From contig JAQPZY010000698.1 in assembly GCA_029931535.1 (NCBI GenBank), forward strand, positions 62,001 through 126,000: DNA of 64,000 bases. Direction: 5' to 3'. Position numbers and translations under genes: made by a program. Below, piece after piece: positions 53,341 through 64,000 of the stretch. Each line of letters opens with the position of its first letter. The stretch's first letter is position 1. The DNA comes from Margaritifera margaritifera (Eukaryota; Mollusca; Bivalvia; Unionida; Margaritiferidae). Under the pieces are notes generated by a model, which saw nothing but the letters and a program-made list of their open reading frames with translations, was not told where the DNA came from and did no database searches.

Positions 53341-53754
53341 ATTAAATGGAAATTATGATCGCATGATATGTACTTTCGAGTAACGGCTCGACTTAACGGC
53401 TTGACTATGGAAAATGAATTTAAATTAATTTAATGTTGTACTAACGCTGCTGTACATACTGGATTTTAGAGCAAGTAGACACAATCCTTATGACTTAAAC
53501 CAGTGTTAAACTATAAATTATAATTTCTTTTGGAGAACCTAAACTGCTATATATAGATATTGTGAACTACACTGTAATTAACAGCATTTTTATTGATTCT
53601 TGACAGACTATTTGCATGATGATTCAGTCCTTTCGCTGAAATGGTCGTGTAAACTGCTAGAAAATAACGTCGAATTTTCGTGTTCGTGTAAGATTTGAAC
53701 TAATGCTGTGTTTCTAAAATCTAAATAGTTGACATTAAGCTACGCCGTTTTCTT

Positions 53755-53900
53755 TAATTTAATGTAAAAATTCAAATTTAATGTAAAATTTCTTTAATTT
53801 AATGTAAAATTTCAAATTTAATGTAAAATTTCTTTAATTTAACGTAAAATTTCAAATTTATAGTAAAATTTCTTGAATTTAATGTAAAATTTCAAATTTT
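53755..53900. repeat. AT-rich tandem repeat, ~36 bp x ~4
   Basis: TTTAATTTAATGTAAAATTT plus CAAATTTAATGTAAAATTTC repeats. Copy B lacks the expansion (~63,000-63,030). Confidence 0.85.
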
Positions 53901-54180
53901 ATTCCAAATGGTTTGCATTATCTTAAAAGACCCATAATCGTCCAAACTATTGAATTGGTGCTAATTCACTGTTTCAAATACAGCATACGTATTCTGTATT
54001 GGTCCATGTAAGGTTTAAGGTTCAAAATTACTTTATTTATGGACGTGAATTTAATTCATGTGCATGTAATTTAGCTATGCAAAAATATAAACTGCGATGT
54101 GATAAAGTCCGTCATATGTAAATATCATGTTAATTTACTCAAAGATTTTTTTTTTGGTACTGTTTTGTAAAAGGTTTTTT

Positions 54181-54276
54181 AATTATTTTTAACATTTTAT
54201 AAAATTTGGTGTTGAGTAACCGTTTTTCACTTCTTAATTGAATCCTGAATATAACAAGCTTCCAGTCAAACAGTGT
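54181..54276. other. 96-bp block identical to 63312-63407
   Basis: All 96 bases match the copy-B block exactly, while the flanks differ repeatedly. It begins AATTATTTTTAACATTTTAT and ends TTCCAGTCAAACAGTGT. No coding potential is obvious. Confidence 0.9.
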
Positions 54277-54465
54277 AGGGTTTTAGTAATGACGAAACTA
54301 ATCTTTCAGTGCGTTAGTCTGTGATCATGTGATGACTATTTACATTCATTATATAGAGATGAAGTAACATATGACCTTGTGTACATTGATCAGCTTATGA
54401 ATTATATGAAAATGCTTTAACTTGGCTTTTATAGGTATTTAATAATTCTTCTCGGCAAGAGTACA

Positions 54466-55240
54466 TAGTAATCAATCAGTTGGTGTCACGTTTAGCGGTC
54501 GATAGACGGTACGCTTCGCTGGCTCATACGTGAGAAATATCGATAGGGATTTAATCTAATATAAATATATATTTACCCGCAATGAGCCAAAACTAGTCTA
54601 AAGTACACTAACTTTAGCAGTTATTACAATAGGAAAAATGAATTTTGGCAGATTTGGCAATGCCAGCTTCTGAAAGTGCAATGAATGAATCATAAAATAT
54701 ATAAAAAGTATAAGAAAAAAAGTTATTGGCTCTTTGTTTGTTTTTTGTTTTTTTTTCTCCCCAATTTATCTTTGTAGTCCAGGAAGTGAAAATGACGAAG
54801 CGGAGCTAGCAGCCTTTTGAGATATGCACATCTGAAGTAAGGCCAAGCTGTATGCTCTAAAACCAAAATTACACATCAATCATACATCAAAATAAATGGA
54901 ATTAAAAGTCATTTTTAACAATACCTAACATTTACAAGGTCATTTTAAATAACCAGGATAACCAGTGAAGAAACCTGGGAAATTCTTTTTCTTTAAAAAT
55001 CTAACCCTGTGCAAAGTTCGAAACTGTAGAGCGCAACCTAAACCACACAAAGCCAAGCCCACTGTAAACAATGTCCACCATGCTGTGTCTGTAAGTGCGG
55101 TCTACTCTCTTTTTTGATGGGTCAATATTATGTGTGACGTACATAAGTCATATGACGCGAGAAGTTTGAGCCCGCGGAGTTTGACTGTAGAAGAATTTTC
55201 TTCTTTAATTTGATTGAATATTAGAGTATGATAATAATAT
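54466..55240. other. Spacer between duplicated segments, nothing recognised
   Basis: It contains GGTACGCTTCGCTGGCTCA-type and unassigned sequence; no gene, RNA or element ends identified. Confidence 0.45.
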
Positions 55241-55244
55241 CTTT

Positions 55245-56875
55245 TATGATGTGATAGAGTGTATTTCATGATGTGATAAAATGTATTTCAGGATGTGATA
55301 GAATGTATTTTATGATGTGATAGAGTGTATTTTATGATGTGATAGAGTGTATTTCATGATGTGATAGAGTGTATTTTATGATGTGATAGAATGTATTTCA
55401 TGATGAGATAGAGTGTATTTCATGATGTGATAGAGTGTATTTTATGATGTGATATAGTGTATTTTATGATGTGATAGAATGTATTTTATGATGTGATAGA
55501 ATGTATTTCATGATGTAATAGAGTGTATTTTATGATGTGATATAGTGTATTTTATGATGTGATAGAATGTATTTCATGATGTGATAGAGTGTATTTCATG
55601 ATGTGATAGAATGTATTTTATGATGTGATAGAATGTATTTCATGATGTAATAGAGTGTATTTTATGATGTGATATAGTGTATTTTATGATGTGATAGAAT
55701 GTATTTCATGATGTGATAGAGTGTATTTCATGATGTGATAGAATGTATTTTGTGATGTGATATAATGTATTTTATGATGTGATAGAATGTATTTTGTGAT
55801 GTGATAGAGTGTATTTTATGATGTGATATAGTGTATTTCATGATGTGATAGAATGTATTTTATGATGTGATAGAATGTATTTCATGATGTAATAGAGTGT
55901 ATTTTATGATGTGATATAGTGTATTTTATGATGTGATAGAATGTATTTCATGATGTGATAGAGTGTATTTCATGATGTGATAGAATGTATTTTGTGATGT
56001 GATATAATGTATTTTATGATGTGATAGAATGTATTTTGTGATGTGATAGAGTGTATTTTATGATGTGATATAGTGTATTTCATGATGTGATAGAATGTAT
56101 TTTATGATGTGATAGAATGTATTTTATGATGTGATAGAGTGTATTTTATGATGTGATAGAATGTATTTCATGATGTGATAGAATGTATTTAATGATGTGA
56201 TAGAATGTATTTTATGATGTTATAGAGTGTATTTTATGATGTGATAGAGTGTATTTATGATGTGATAGAATGTATTTTATGATGTGATAAAGTGTATTTT
56301 ATGATGTGATAGAGTGTATTTTATGATGTGATAGAATGTATTTCATGATGTGATAGAATGTATTTCATGATGGGATAGAGTGTATTTTATGATGTGATAG
56401 AGTGTATTTTATGATGTGATAGAATGTATTTCATGATGTGATAGAATGTATTTTATGATGTGATAGAATGTATTTCATGATGTAATAGAGTGTATTTTAT
56501 GATGTGATATAGTGTATTTTATGATGTGATAGAATGTATTTCATGATGTGATAGAGTGTATTTCATGATGTGATAGAATGTATTTTGTGATGTGATATAA
56601 TGTATTTTATGATGTGATAGAATGTATTTTGTGATGTGATAGAGTGTATTTTATGATGTGATATAGTGTATTTCATGATGTGATAGAATGTATTTCATGA
56701 TGTGATATAGTGTATTTTATGATGTGATAGAGTGTATTTCATGATGTGATAGAATGTATTTCATGATGTGATAGAGTGTATTTCATGATGTGATAGAGTG
56801 TATTTTGTGATGTGATAGAGCTTATTTTGTGATGTGATAGAGTGTATTTTGTGATGTTATAGAGTGTATTTTATG
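55245..56875. repeat. Minisatellite, 22 bp x ~74, with higher-order repeats
   Basis: The unit is ATGATGTGATAGAGTGTATTTT. Marker units with GATGTAATAGAG start at 55512, 55644, 55886 and 56479, each followed by the same run of variant units; the spacings are 132, 242 and 593 bp (6, 11 and 27 units less one base). Copy A has a single unit at ~48,806-48,832. Confidence 0.96.
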
Positions 56876-56989
56876 AAATAATGATATTTATCTTTTTCTT
56901 TTGTGAATATGCCATGTGTTTCTCATACATTGGAAGACTGAAGTTTCATCAGTACAGAGTCAACGGCCATTTTGTTTACATAACGCTAC

Positions 56990-56996
56990 TATAAAA
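56990..56996 (+). promoter_or_regulatory. TATAAAA box candidate, copy B
   Basis: TATAAAA is followed by CACCCTGTGGTCGTCTGCGC and a consensus donor AAAG|GTAAGA at 57037/57038. It is preserved in both duplicated copies, which is suggestive but does not prove a promoter. Confidence 0.25.
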
Positions 56997-57758
56997 GCTG
57001 ATGAACGCCACCCTGTGGTCGTCTGCGCCTTGTAAAGGTAAGACGTCAATAGGGGTCTCAAAATGAGATTTCCATTTTTTGTGTTCTGAAATGGCTGCTT
57101 GTAGCCAGATCAAATGGTAGAGGTAGTTCATAAAAGAATTGTTCCTTATTATTAGATGGAAACTATTTTTACAAAATAATGTAGGAATTTTTAGGTAAGA
57201 AAGGAGTATACTGAATAAGGGCCGTTCTCTGCCCCCTCTCCAATATTTTTCGTATGATGTTTATTACAAGTATTAGGTGGATTGATTTAATTTCGGACAT
57301 AAGTTTTGTGTTCACGTGCTGGTTGCCATGGAAACCGTGTGTTAAGAAAAAATCAAAGAAGATCTGGACATTTTTCATATTTTCCATGCATTTTTCATTG
57401 TTACTGTCTATTCATAAACTATTCACTAAATTTAAAATGACATTATATATTTTTGTTATTTTTCTGGTGTAAAGCTGCATAAAATAACGTTTTCATTTGT
57501 TAAAAAATTACCAGAAATACACCCTAGAAACCCATGTTGGATAAATTTAACTTACAAGTCAGCATGAAACTGTTTTAAGTTCCTTTGCAAAAATAAGACA
57601 GTCACTGAAAAAAATCAAAATCTGTGTGCGTTTGAAACATTGTTTAATATTGTTGGCTGATATGATCGATTATGAGGCCTTTCTATAGGCTTCTGAGTTT
57701 TCGTATTCACCAAAAATATTGGTGCTTGTCCGCTTGTTCTTTCCTTAATTTCGCGGTA

Positions 57759-57760
<2 letters not shown>

Positions 57761-57808
<48 letters not shown>
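57761..57808. repeat. Dinucleotide microsatellite (CA)n
   Basis: About 24 CA units followed by GAGAGAGA. Confidence 0.97.
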
Positions 57809-57812
<4 letters not shown>

Positions 57813-58392
57813 AGAGAATCTAACATAAGACCTAAGTCTTTGAACGATTTAAAACTGGGTTGAGTTATGTGGATTTATTTCATCTTCCTTGTCCGAAACG
57901 TTTCTACACCTGTCTAGTTTTAAAGCGGGTATCGTGAGGATACGTATTTATTGATTTCATAAGTCGCGTTTCTTCGTTCACGAAGCAGTGTCATCTCGCA
58001 CTGGAGAAGATCTACGTGCACCGCAAATCGTGTCTGCCCTTATAAAGGTGCCCACACAATAAGATCAGAAAAGAAAGAAACACTAGCTTTACCTTAAGTA
58101 TTCTATGTATATTTAATTTTGAATACATAGGATCACATTAAGTTATAATGTTATAAATTGTATCTAAAAAAACCCACTTTATTTTGTGGAACAGTCGAAC
58201 ACGTTTAATATAGTAATCCATAGAACTAGAATAGGAAATAGCACACGCTATTTGGTTCAACCGTGATTTATATAATATTTTCAGATATAGCGTCGAAATG
58301 GATTTTTTGTTTAAACATTTACTCAAAACTGTAAATTTGGTTGGATTGGAAGAACGTATTTAACGTAGTTAAAAGATTTGTATCGGAATAAT

Positions 58393-58503
58393 ATAATGAC
58401 ACTGAACAAGAAATATAATGACACTGAACAAGAAATATAATGACACTGAACAAGAAATATAATGACACTGAACAAGAAATATAATGACACTGAACAAGAA
58501 AAT
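58393..58503. repeat. Minisatellite, 22 bp x 5
   Basis: Five perfect copies of ATAATGACACTGAACAAGAA plus AT; they look recent. Confidence 0.96.
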
Positions 58504-58917
58504 ATAGTTTAATTGTGTTGCCCTTTGAATTGGAAAGATTAGAAATTACTCTTGGGTACTCTGTAAGCCTGTTAAATTTCAATGACGTTAATTTTCTCAC
58601 GTATAATATCTGAGTTTGGTGGTTTTAGATTATTCTTGAGTTTCTTGCTTAACAAGTTTAAAAATACGGGGACTAGTCTTCTTTGCTGTTTTGTAGTCTG
58701 GTTCACGTTTAATGTACTCTAAGTTGGATCCATACAATAAAATGAAAGAAGTACTAGTATCCCAATTCATGTTGTTTTGTCAACCCCATGTTGACATACT
58801 AGCCATGTGACAAAGCAGTGTGACAGTTAAAACATCTATAATTTTTGTTAAAATTGAGAACCGAACTATCTAATTTATTTCACTTGAGACATAAATACCC
58901 TACATCAATGATCCACT

Positions 58918-59009
58918 TTCCCGTGCAAGTAGTGTTGGTTTCCAGTTTGAAGGTCCACGTGTAATTTTTCCCGTGCAAGTAGTGTTGGTTTCCAGTTCGA
59001 AGGTCCACT
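58918..59009. repeat. Tandem duplication, ~51 bp x 2
   Basis: TTCCCGTGCAAGTAGTGTTG then GTTTCCAGTT(T/C)GAAGGTCCAC is repeated with a short linker. Confidence 0.85.
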
Positions 59010-59265
59010 TGAGGTCTGATGATAACTAAACAGGTATAAACCTCCATTCTAGTGTGCCGAGTGCAAAACATTACCGATACGAACCCCACACCCATTTCAT
59101 GGTGTCGATGCTACTAAAAGAATTCTTAATTGTGTGGACAACGCTTTAGGACTTGTCCAATACAAAATCTTAGTCTTCATTTTCGACAGCGTGATTACAC
59201 CTTTAAACTTAAAACCCGTGCAAAATGAGCTGTTAAATAGCACATATCACCTTTGTTTTATTTCT

Positions 59266-59269
<4 letters not shown>

Positions 59270-59330
<61 letters not shown>
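59270..59330. repeat. Dinucleotide microsatellite (GA)n
   Basis: About 30 GA units followed by a G-rich stretch. Confidence 0.97.
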
Positions 59331-59333
<3 letters not shown>

Positions 59334-59564
59334 GGGTGGGCGGGCATAAAGAAATGTGCTTCTCTGATTAGATGGGCATGAAATTCACCCATGAATATGT
59401 ACTGTAAAAAATATGGTAACTTTTATAAAGACTGGTGGAAAGCTGCAATATCAATATTTATTAAACATACATATTTTATCCAAACAGAGGTACATGTATT
59501 TTATTCATGTACCTAAACTTTAATACTATGGCAGATACTGCGGGTTGAATTTAGCGTTTGTCGA

Positions 59565-59565
<1 letters not shown>

Positions 59566-59642
<77 letters not shown>
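59566..59642. repeat. Dinucleotide microsatellite (AT)n
   Basis: About 38 uninterrupted AT units. Confidence 0.97.
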
Positions 59643-59644
<2 letters not shown>

Positions 59645-59743
59645 GTCCTATTAGATACAGGGACGTCATGCCAGGTAAACGATTAGCGTCGTAATAAAGA
59701 TTTTGTTTTTGTTTTTGCTTTTCTTTTTCTTTTGGTTGTTGTT

Positions 59744-59911
59744 GTTGCTTTTAACGGCACTTTTAACCATTATTGGCTATATCATGCCGAGGAAATGGGA
59801 GATAAGTGCCTTTAACACGAACACACCGAGGCAGCCAATCCGGGTTGGCCTTGGTGGGGATCGCGGATTCGATATTGACAATAATGTGGTAAAAGTGCCG
59901 TTAAAAGCAAC
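59744..59911. mobile_element. 168-bp TIR element (GTTGCTTTTAACGGCAC)
   Basis: Left GTTGCTTTTAACGGCACTTT matches the reverse complement of the right end over ~22 bp, and looser pairing continues inward (CATTATTG). The interior has no convincing gene; a 79-codon frame spans it. It is probably a MITE of unknown family; no target duplication was identified. Confidence 0.6.
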
Positions 59912-59984
59912 CCTACCCCTCATCTTTATTACTATTATCTAGTATCTGTCACATTCAAAAGGTTAGTAAACTAAACAAGAATAA

Positions 59985-60055
59985 AAAAATACCTTTCCGA
60001 AATTCGAACCTGGTTCTACTGTGTGACTGTCGGACGCTTTACCAAAGTTTAGGTT
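59985..60055 (-). other. tRNA-like fragment (minus strand)
   Basis: On the minus strand TTGGTAAAGCGTCCGAC resembles box A and CAGGTTCGAATTTCGGA is close to box B, followed ~10 nt later by TTTTTTT, a pol III-type terminator. The acceptor stem and anticodon arm are not convincing, so it is a tRNA pseudogene or SINE head. Confidence 0.3.
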
Positions 60056-60275
60056 CACCGGATATAATGGCTTACATTGTTCAGCTTGAAGTTGACGTGT
60101 GCTTCTGTTCAATAATCCATTTCTTTAAAATTACAATATTTTAAACTAAATTTTTCATAGTTTTGGAGAAAATGAAGTACCATATATACATTTCCTATGC
60201 TGCAGTCACAGTGTATTTGTTAAAGTGCATTTGAAAATGATCCTTTTCTTGTGCCCTGCACGGAAGAGTGGTACA

Positions 60276-60362
60276 GTACAGGCCCATACAGTACAGGCCC
60301 ATACAGTACAGGCCCATATAGTACAGGCCCATACAGTACAGGCCCATACAGTACAGGCCCAA
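60276..60362. repeat. Minisatellite, 15 bp x 6
   Basis: The unit is ACAGTACAGGCCCAT. Confidence 0.95.
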
Positions 60363-60477
60363 TTTTAAAAAATGCTAATACTGTTAAAACTGGAAGAAAG
60401 ATCGACTGAATTAAATGTTCTTAAATTTATGTTGGCTTTGACCTTACTCTATGGATAATAGCAAGCTGTGTTATAGG

Positions 60478-60478
<1 letters not shown>

Positions 60479-60538
<60 letters not shown>
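60479..60538. repeat. Dinucleotide microsatellite (TG)n
   Basis: About 30 TG units, directly before the point where A/B similarity resumes. Confidence 0.97.
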
Positions 60539-60539
<1 letters not shown>

Positions 60540-60619
60540 TAACTTTGATTTATGTGAATGAACTATACTCTTTAACTTTTAAGAGTCATGCTTGGACTTT
60601 CATGCAGCATTTCATTTTT

Positions 60620-61315
60620 TAAATATTTTTCCATACCGTCATTTGAATAGTTCAAGACAAATTCAAAAAATTTCCATACCGTCACTTGAATAGTTCGAGA
60701 CTAATTCAAATTTTCCATACCGTCACTTGAATAGTTCGAGACTAATTCAAATATTTTCCATGCTGTCACTTGAATAGTTCGAGACTAATTCAAATTTTCC
60801 ATACTGTCATTTGAATAGCTCGAGAATAATTCAAATATTTTTTCATACCATCACTTGAATAGTTCGAGACTAATTCAAATATTTTTCCATACCGTCATTT
60901 GATTAGTTCGAGACAAATTCAAATTTTCGATACCGTCACTTGAGTAGTTCGAGACTAATTCAAATATTTTCCATACCGTCACTTGAATAATTTGAAACTA
61001 ATTCAAATATTTTTCCATACCGTCATTTGAATAGCTCGAGACTAATTCAAATATTTTTCCATACCGTCACTTGAATAGTTCGAGACTAATGCAAATTTTC
61101 CACACCGTCATTTGAATAGCTCGAGACTAATTCAAATATTTTTTCCATACCGTCACTTGAATAGTTCGAGACTAATTCAAATTTTCCATACCGTCACTTG
61201 AATAGTTCGAGACTAATTCAAATTTTCTTTACCGTCATTTGAATAGCCCGAGACTAATTAAAATATATTTCCATACCGTCACTTGGATAGTTCGAGAATA
61301 ATTCAAATTTTGCAA
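60620..61315. repeat. Minisatellite, ~43 bp x ~16
   Basis: The unit is TTTTCCATACCGTCACTTGA plus ATAGTTCGAGACTAATTCAAATA, with T-run length changes. Copy A has a single unit at ~50,475-50,520. Confidence 0.94.
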
Positions 61316-62224
61316 TCTATATTATAAATATTTAATTATGTTTCTGAAATTCACTACATAGTGGACAATTTTTACATAACGGTAGATTGGGCAAAAATGC
61401 TGCATAACATTGATTGAGTGTATGATGGATGAAATGCTGAATAGCATATATCGCTTTAGAATAGGCAACGTTGTTGCATAGTATCAATTAATTTATGATA
61501 GACGAAATGTTGTACAGAAAACAATCGTTTGAGGTTAGGCTACGTCACTGCATAGCGACTCTCCCATCGAGCAATTAACTTTTAACTTCAAGTAAATTCT
61601 TTGCCATGTGAAAGATTCTTACAGAGAAGAAATAGTATATCATCAAATAATCACTGTACAGCGAAGTTGTTTGAATTGCCCACGACGTCAACTTTTCCGT
61701 ACAGAATTCACGTCTATGACTTTATCTAATTTATAGTAATAAGTCGCTGCCAAGCGAATTCTCTCCCTTTTATATCATTGAGAACTTTTTAGACATCATC
61801 TCTGTGAAATTTGGAGCTTCTACGTGTATCCGAAATTTCCGTAATGAGTAAGAGCTGCAAGAATGTCATGGCCTACGATTCTTGTGTCAATATTTTTCTC
61901 GCCATTTGATGAAGTGTAATGATGAAATGGTTTTTACTATTTTTGTGCATTGAAGCTAAAATGATATTTTGTCTTATTTGTACCAAACTTTTACCTGAAC
62001 TGCTCTAAAAATAAAGGCGCAGTGTTGGACAAAAGTTTATGTAAGCAAATTTTTTGTAACTCATCCGGTCAAATAAAGGTGAAATACCATATTGTCCAGT
62101 TTAGAGGTTCTTAAGAAAGATACAATCGGATGCTAAATTCATAACATTGGATACACTGCAAAGTGTAGCGAGAAATACCTTTATTCGGACTGTACCACAT
62201 TGATGCATAGCAATCTTGTTATAG

Positions 62225-62500
62225 ATCTAATCCCTGTGGCAAATAACTGCATAGTTATATGTAGCATCAAATTAGGAATTCACTGCATAATTATATGTAG
62301 CATGAAACTAGGAATTCACTGCATAGTTATATTTAGCTTGAAATTAGGAATTCACTGTTATATGTAGCATGAAATTAGGAATTCACTGCATAGTTATATG
62401 TAGCATGAAACTAGGAATTCAGCGCATAGTTTTATTTAGCTTGAAATTAGGAATTCACTGCATAGTAATATCTAGCTTGAAATTAGGAATTCACTGCAGA
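62225..62500. repeat. Minisatellite, ~36 bp x ~7
   Basis: The unit is ACTGCATAGTTATATGTAGC plus ATGAAATTAGGAATTC. Copy A has about one unit at 52,055-52,095. Confidence 0.93.
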
Positions 62501-63311
62501 GTGAGTCAATTTCGTGATCGGTACCTTCGAGTATCCGGTGCACTTCGACAATGGATAATGAACTTGAACGAGTTTAATTATGTACTAACGCTGTTGTACG
62601 TAATGGAGTTCAGCGCAAGCAGATAAAATTCCTTATACGTAATTCAATTTCTGCCAGGACGGTTTCCTAGAAGCAGATTTGTATTTTTCTTTGGCAACGC
62701 ATTTCATTGATTCAGTTTAATTATCAATTATAGATATATTGACTCAAACCAGTGTTAAACGATAAAATATAATTTCTTTTTGGAGAACCTAAATTGCTAT
62801 AAATAGATATTGTGAAACTATTTAATAATAAGTAGCATTTTGATTAATTATTGACATACTATTTGAATAATACTTTAATCCTTTCGGCTTATCTGGTCGT
62901 GTAAACTGCAAGAAGATAATTTTGAATTTACGTGTTCTGCAGTGTAAGAACTGAAATAAAGCTGACAGTTTCTAAATATTAGCATTAAACTTCGTCGTTC
63001 TCTCTGATTGAACATAAACTGTCAAAGGTTTTTGCCAATGGTGTACATTATCTGATAATAACCGATAATCGTCTCCAATATTGAATTGATGCTAATTCTT
63101 TGCTTGAAATACCGCACATGATTGTTTTGTATCGGTCAATGAAAGGTTTAACGCTCAAAATAACTTTATTTATGGACGTTAAATAATTTCATGTGCGTGT
63201 GAATTAGCTATGCAAAAATATAAACTGTGACGTGACAAAGTCCGGCATATGTGAATATGATGTTAATTTACTCAAAGAACTGTGTTTGGTACTGTTTTGT
63301 AAAAGGTTTTG

Positions 63312-63407
63312 AATTATTTTTAACATTTTATAAAATTTGGTGTTGAGTAACCGTTTTTCACTTCTTAATTGAATCCTGAATATAACAAGCTTCCAGTCAA
63401 ACAGTGT
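63312..63407. other. 96-bp block identical to 54181-54276
   Basis: Copy-B partner of the perfectly matching block; see 54181. Confidence 0.9.
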
Positions 63408-63768
63408 GGGGTTTTGGTGACGAGGAAACAAACCTTTAGTTGCGTTACTCTGTGACGACGTGATGACTATTTACATACATTATATTGAGATGTATAATGT
63501 AACATATGACCTTGTGTGCTTTGATCAGCTTATGAATTATGTGAGTATGATTTAACTTGGTTTTTAAAAGCATTTAATAATTCTGGTTGGTAAGAGTTTC
63601 CTCAGCGCCGAAAACCTGAATATTTGCGATTTACTCCTTCATAAAGCAAAAGGAGTTATCAGTGTTCCTAATATATATCGGATGAGTAATAACCACTCGC
63701 CTTCTGAGAGCCGTTTGATGGGCTGCATCAAAGTGGATTCCTCAACCTCTCTCGGACTGGGAAAGATA

Positions 63769-63984
63769 CCGTATATACACGCGTTTAAACCGAGTCCAAA
63801 TGCAAACAACATAGACCCTGATCTGCCGTCGCATAATGCGCCGCATATCAGGGTCTATGTTGTTTGTTCTACTGATTAGTCCTTGCAAACTGCATAGACC
63901 CAGATCTGCCGGCGCATTATGCGACGGCAGATCTGGGTCTATGCAGTTTGCAGTAGGTTTCGACTTATACGCGAGTATATATGG
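63769..63984. mobile_element. Double-hairpin MITE, copy 3 (best preserved)
   Basis: The ends CCGTATATACACGCG and (reversed) CCATATATACTCGCG are flanked by TA on both sides (63767-63768, 63985-63986). The first palindrome (AACAACATAGACCCTGATCT ... and complement) is followed by a longer near-perfect one (GCAAACTGCATAGACCCAGA ... and complement) centred on GCGCATTATGCG. The element could extrude as two adjacent cruciforms. Confidence 0.85.
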
Positions 63985-64000
63985 TATATCTTCATGACCA

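Larger units (their letters stand above)
48806..54465. repeat. Segmental duplication, copy A
   Basis: Direct-orientation paralogue of 55,245-63,595. Matching blocks are 48,840-49,260 / 56,880-57,200; 50,390-50,530 / 60,538-60,690; 51,270-51,480 / 61,500-61,700; 51,730-52,110 / 61,790-62,510; and 53,340-54,465 / 62,510-63,595. Copy A has its own arrays at 49.5-51.25 and 52.1-53.3 kb. Confidence 0.88.
57200..60270. other. Copy-B-specific stretch, no gene recognised
   Basis: It holds microsatellites, small tandem repeats and one TIR element (listed separately). The rest looks single-copy. Short open frames (72, 71, 79 codons) are microsatellite-driven or without motifs. Confidence 0.5.
55245..63595. 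repeat. Segmental duplication, copy B
   Basis: Paralogue of 48,806-54,465 in the same orientation. It carries a 22-bp array at its left edge, ~3.3 kb not aligned to A (57.2-60.5 kb, with microsatellites and a TIR element), and its own arrays at 60.6-61.3 and 62.2-62.5 kb. No gene was recognised in either copy. Confidence 0.85.

Noticed and set aside
59703..59942. 79-codon frame with a hydrophobic N-terminus resembling a signal peptide
   Set aside because: The hydrophobic part comes from a T-rich simple-sequence stretch and the rest from a TIR element.
59985..60055. Functional tRNA gene on the minus strand
   Set aside because: Box B and a T run are good, but the acceptor and anticodon arms do not form; kept only as a tRNA-like fragment.

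Overview
This is eukaryotic genomic DNA: AT-rich, with long GT-AG introns, one spliced metazoan gene, tRNA-derived SINEs, MITE-like elements and a very high load of minisatellites. The style of the dispersed repeats suggests a lophotrochozoan, most likely a bivalve mollusc; this is inference, and no species can be named from the sequence alone.

One protein gene can be supported. Positions 1,796-36,716 on the + strand hold eight coding exons of Bax inhibitor-1 (TMBIM6): 219 residues and a stop codon, with every reading phase consistent and every intron GT-AG. The N-terminal ~15-20 residues and the 5'UTR must lie upstream of the window. A 3'UTR of about 1.9-3.3 kb follows, with candidate AATAAA signals at 38,570 and 40,036. 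No second convincing protein gene was found in 41-64 kb.

The introns (1.8-7.4 kb) are built largely of mobile-element remnants and tandem arrays, each array with its own unit (about 15-62 bp, plus longer degenerate units of 120-165 bp). By my rough sum, tandem arrays cover about 30% of the window. Mobile elements include three tRNA-derived SINEs with target-site duplications, a 170-bp hAT-type MITE with a perfect 8-bp duplication, a 1.59-kb element with TA-flanked inverted ends, three copies of a ~215-bp double-hairpin MITE with related ends, and a 1.1-kb element with ACAGTCAAACC ends.

The intergenic part (40-64 kb) holds a 2.3-kb array of a dyad-bearing 44-bp unit (44.8-47.1 kb). After it come two direct copies of a multi-kb segment (A about 48.8-54.5 kb, B about 55.2-63.6 kb). 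Different minisatellites have expanded in the two copies, and the other copy often keeps the single-unit precursor. A 96-bp block is identical between A and B although the flanks have diverged. The most noteworthy theme is therefore visible minisatellite birth from single-copy seeds, both in the A/B pair and in dispersed elements inside the TMBIM6 introns.
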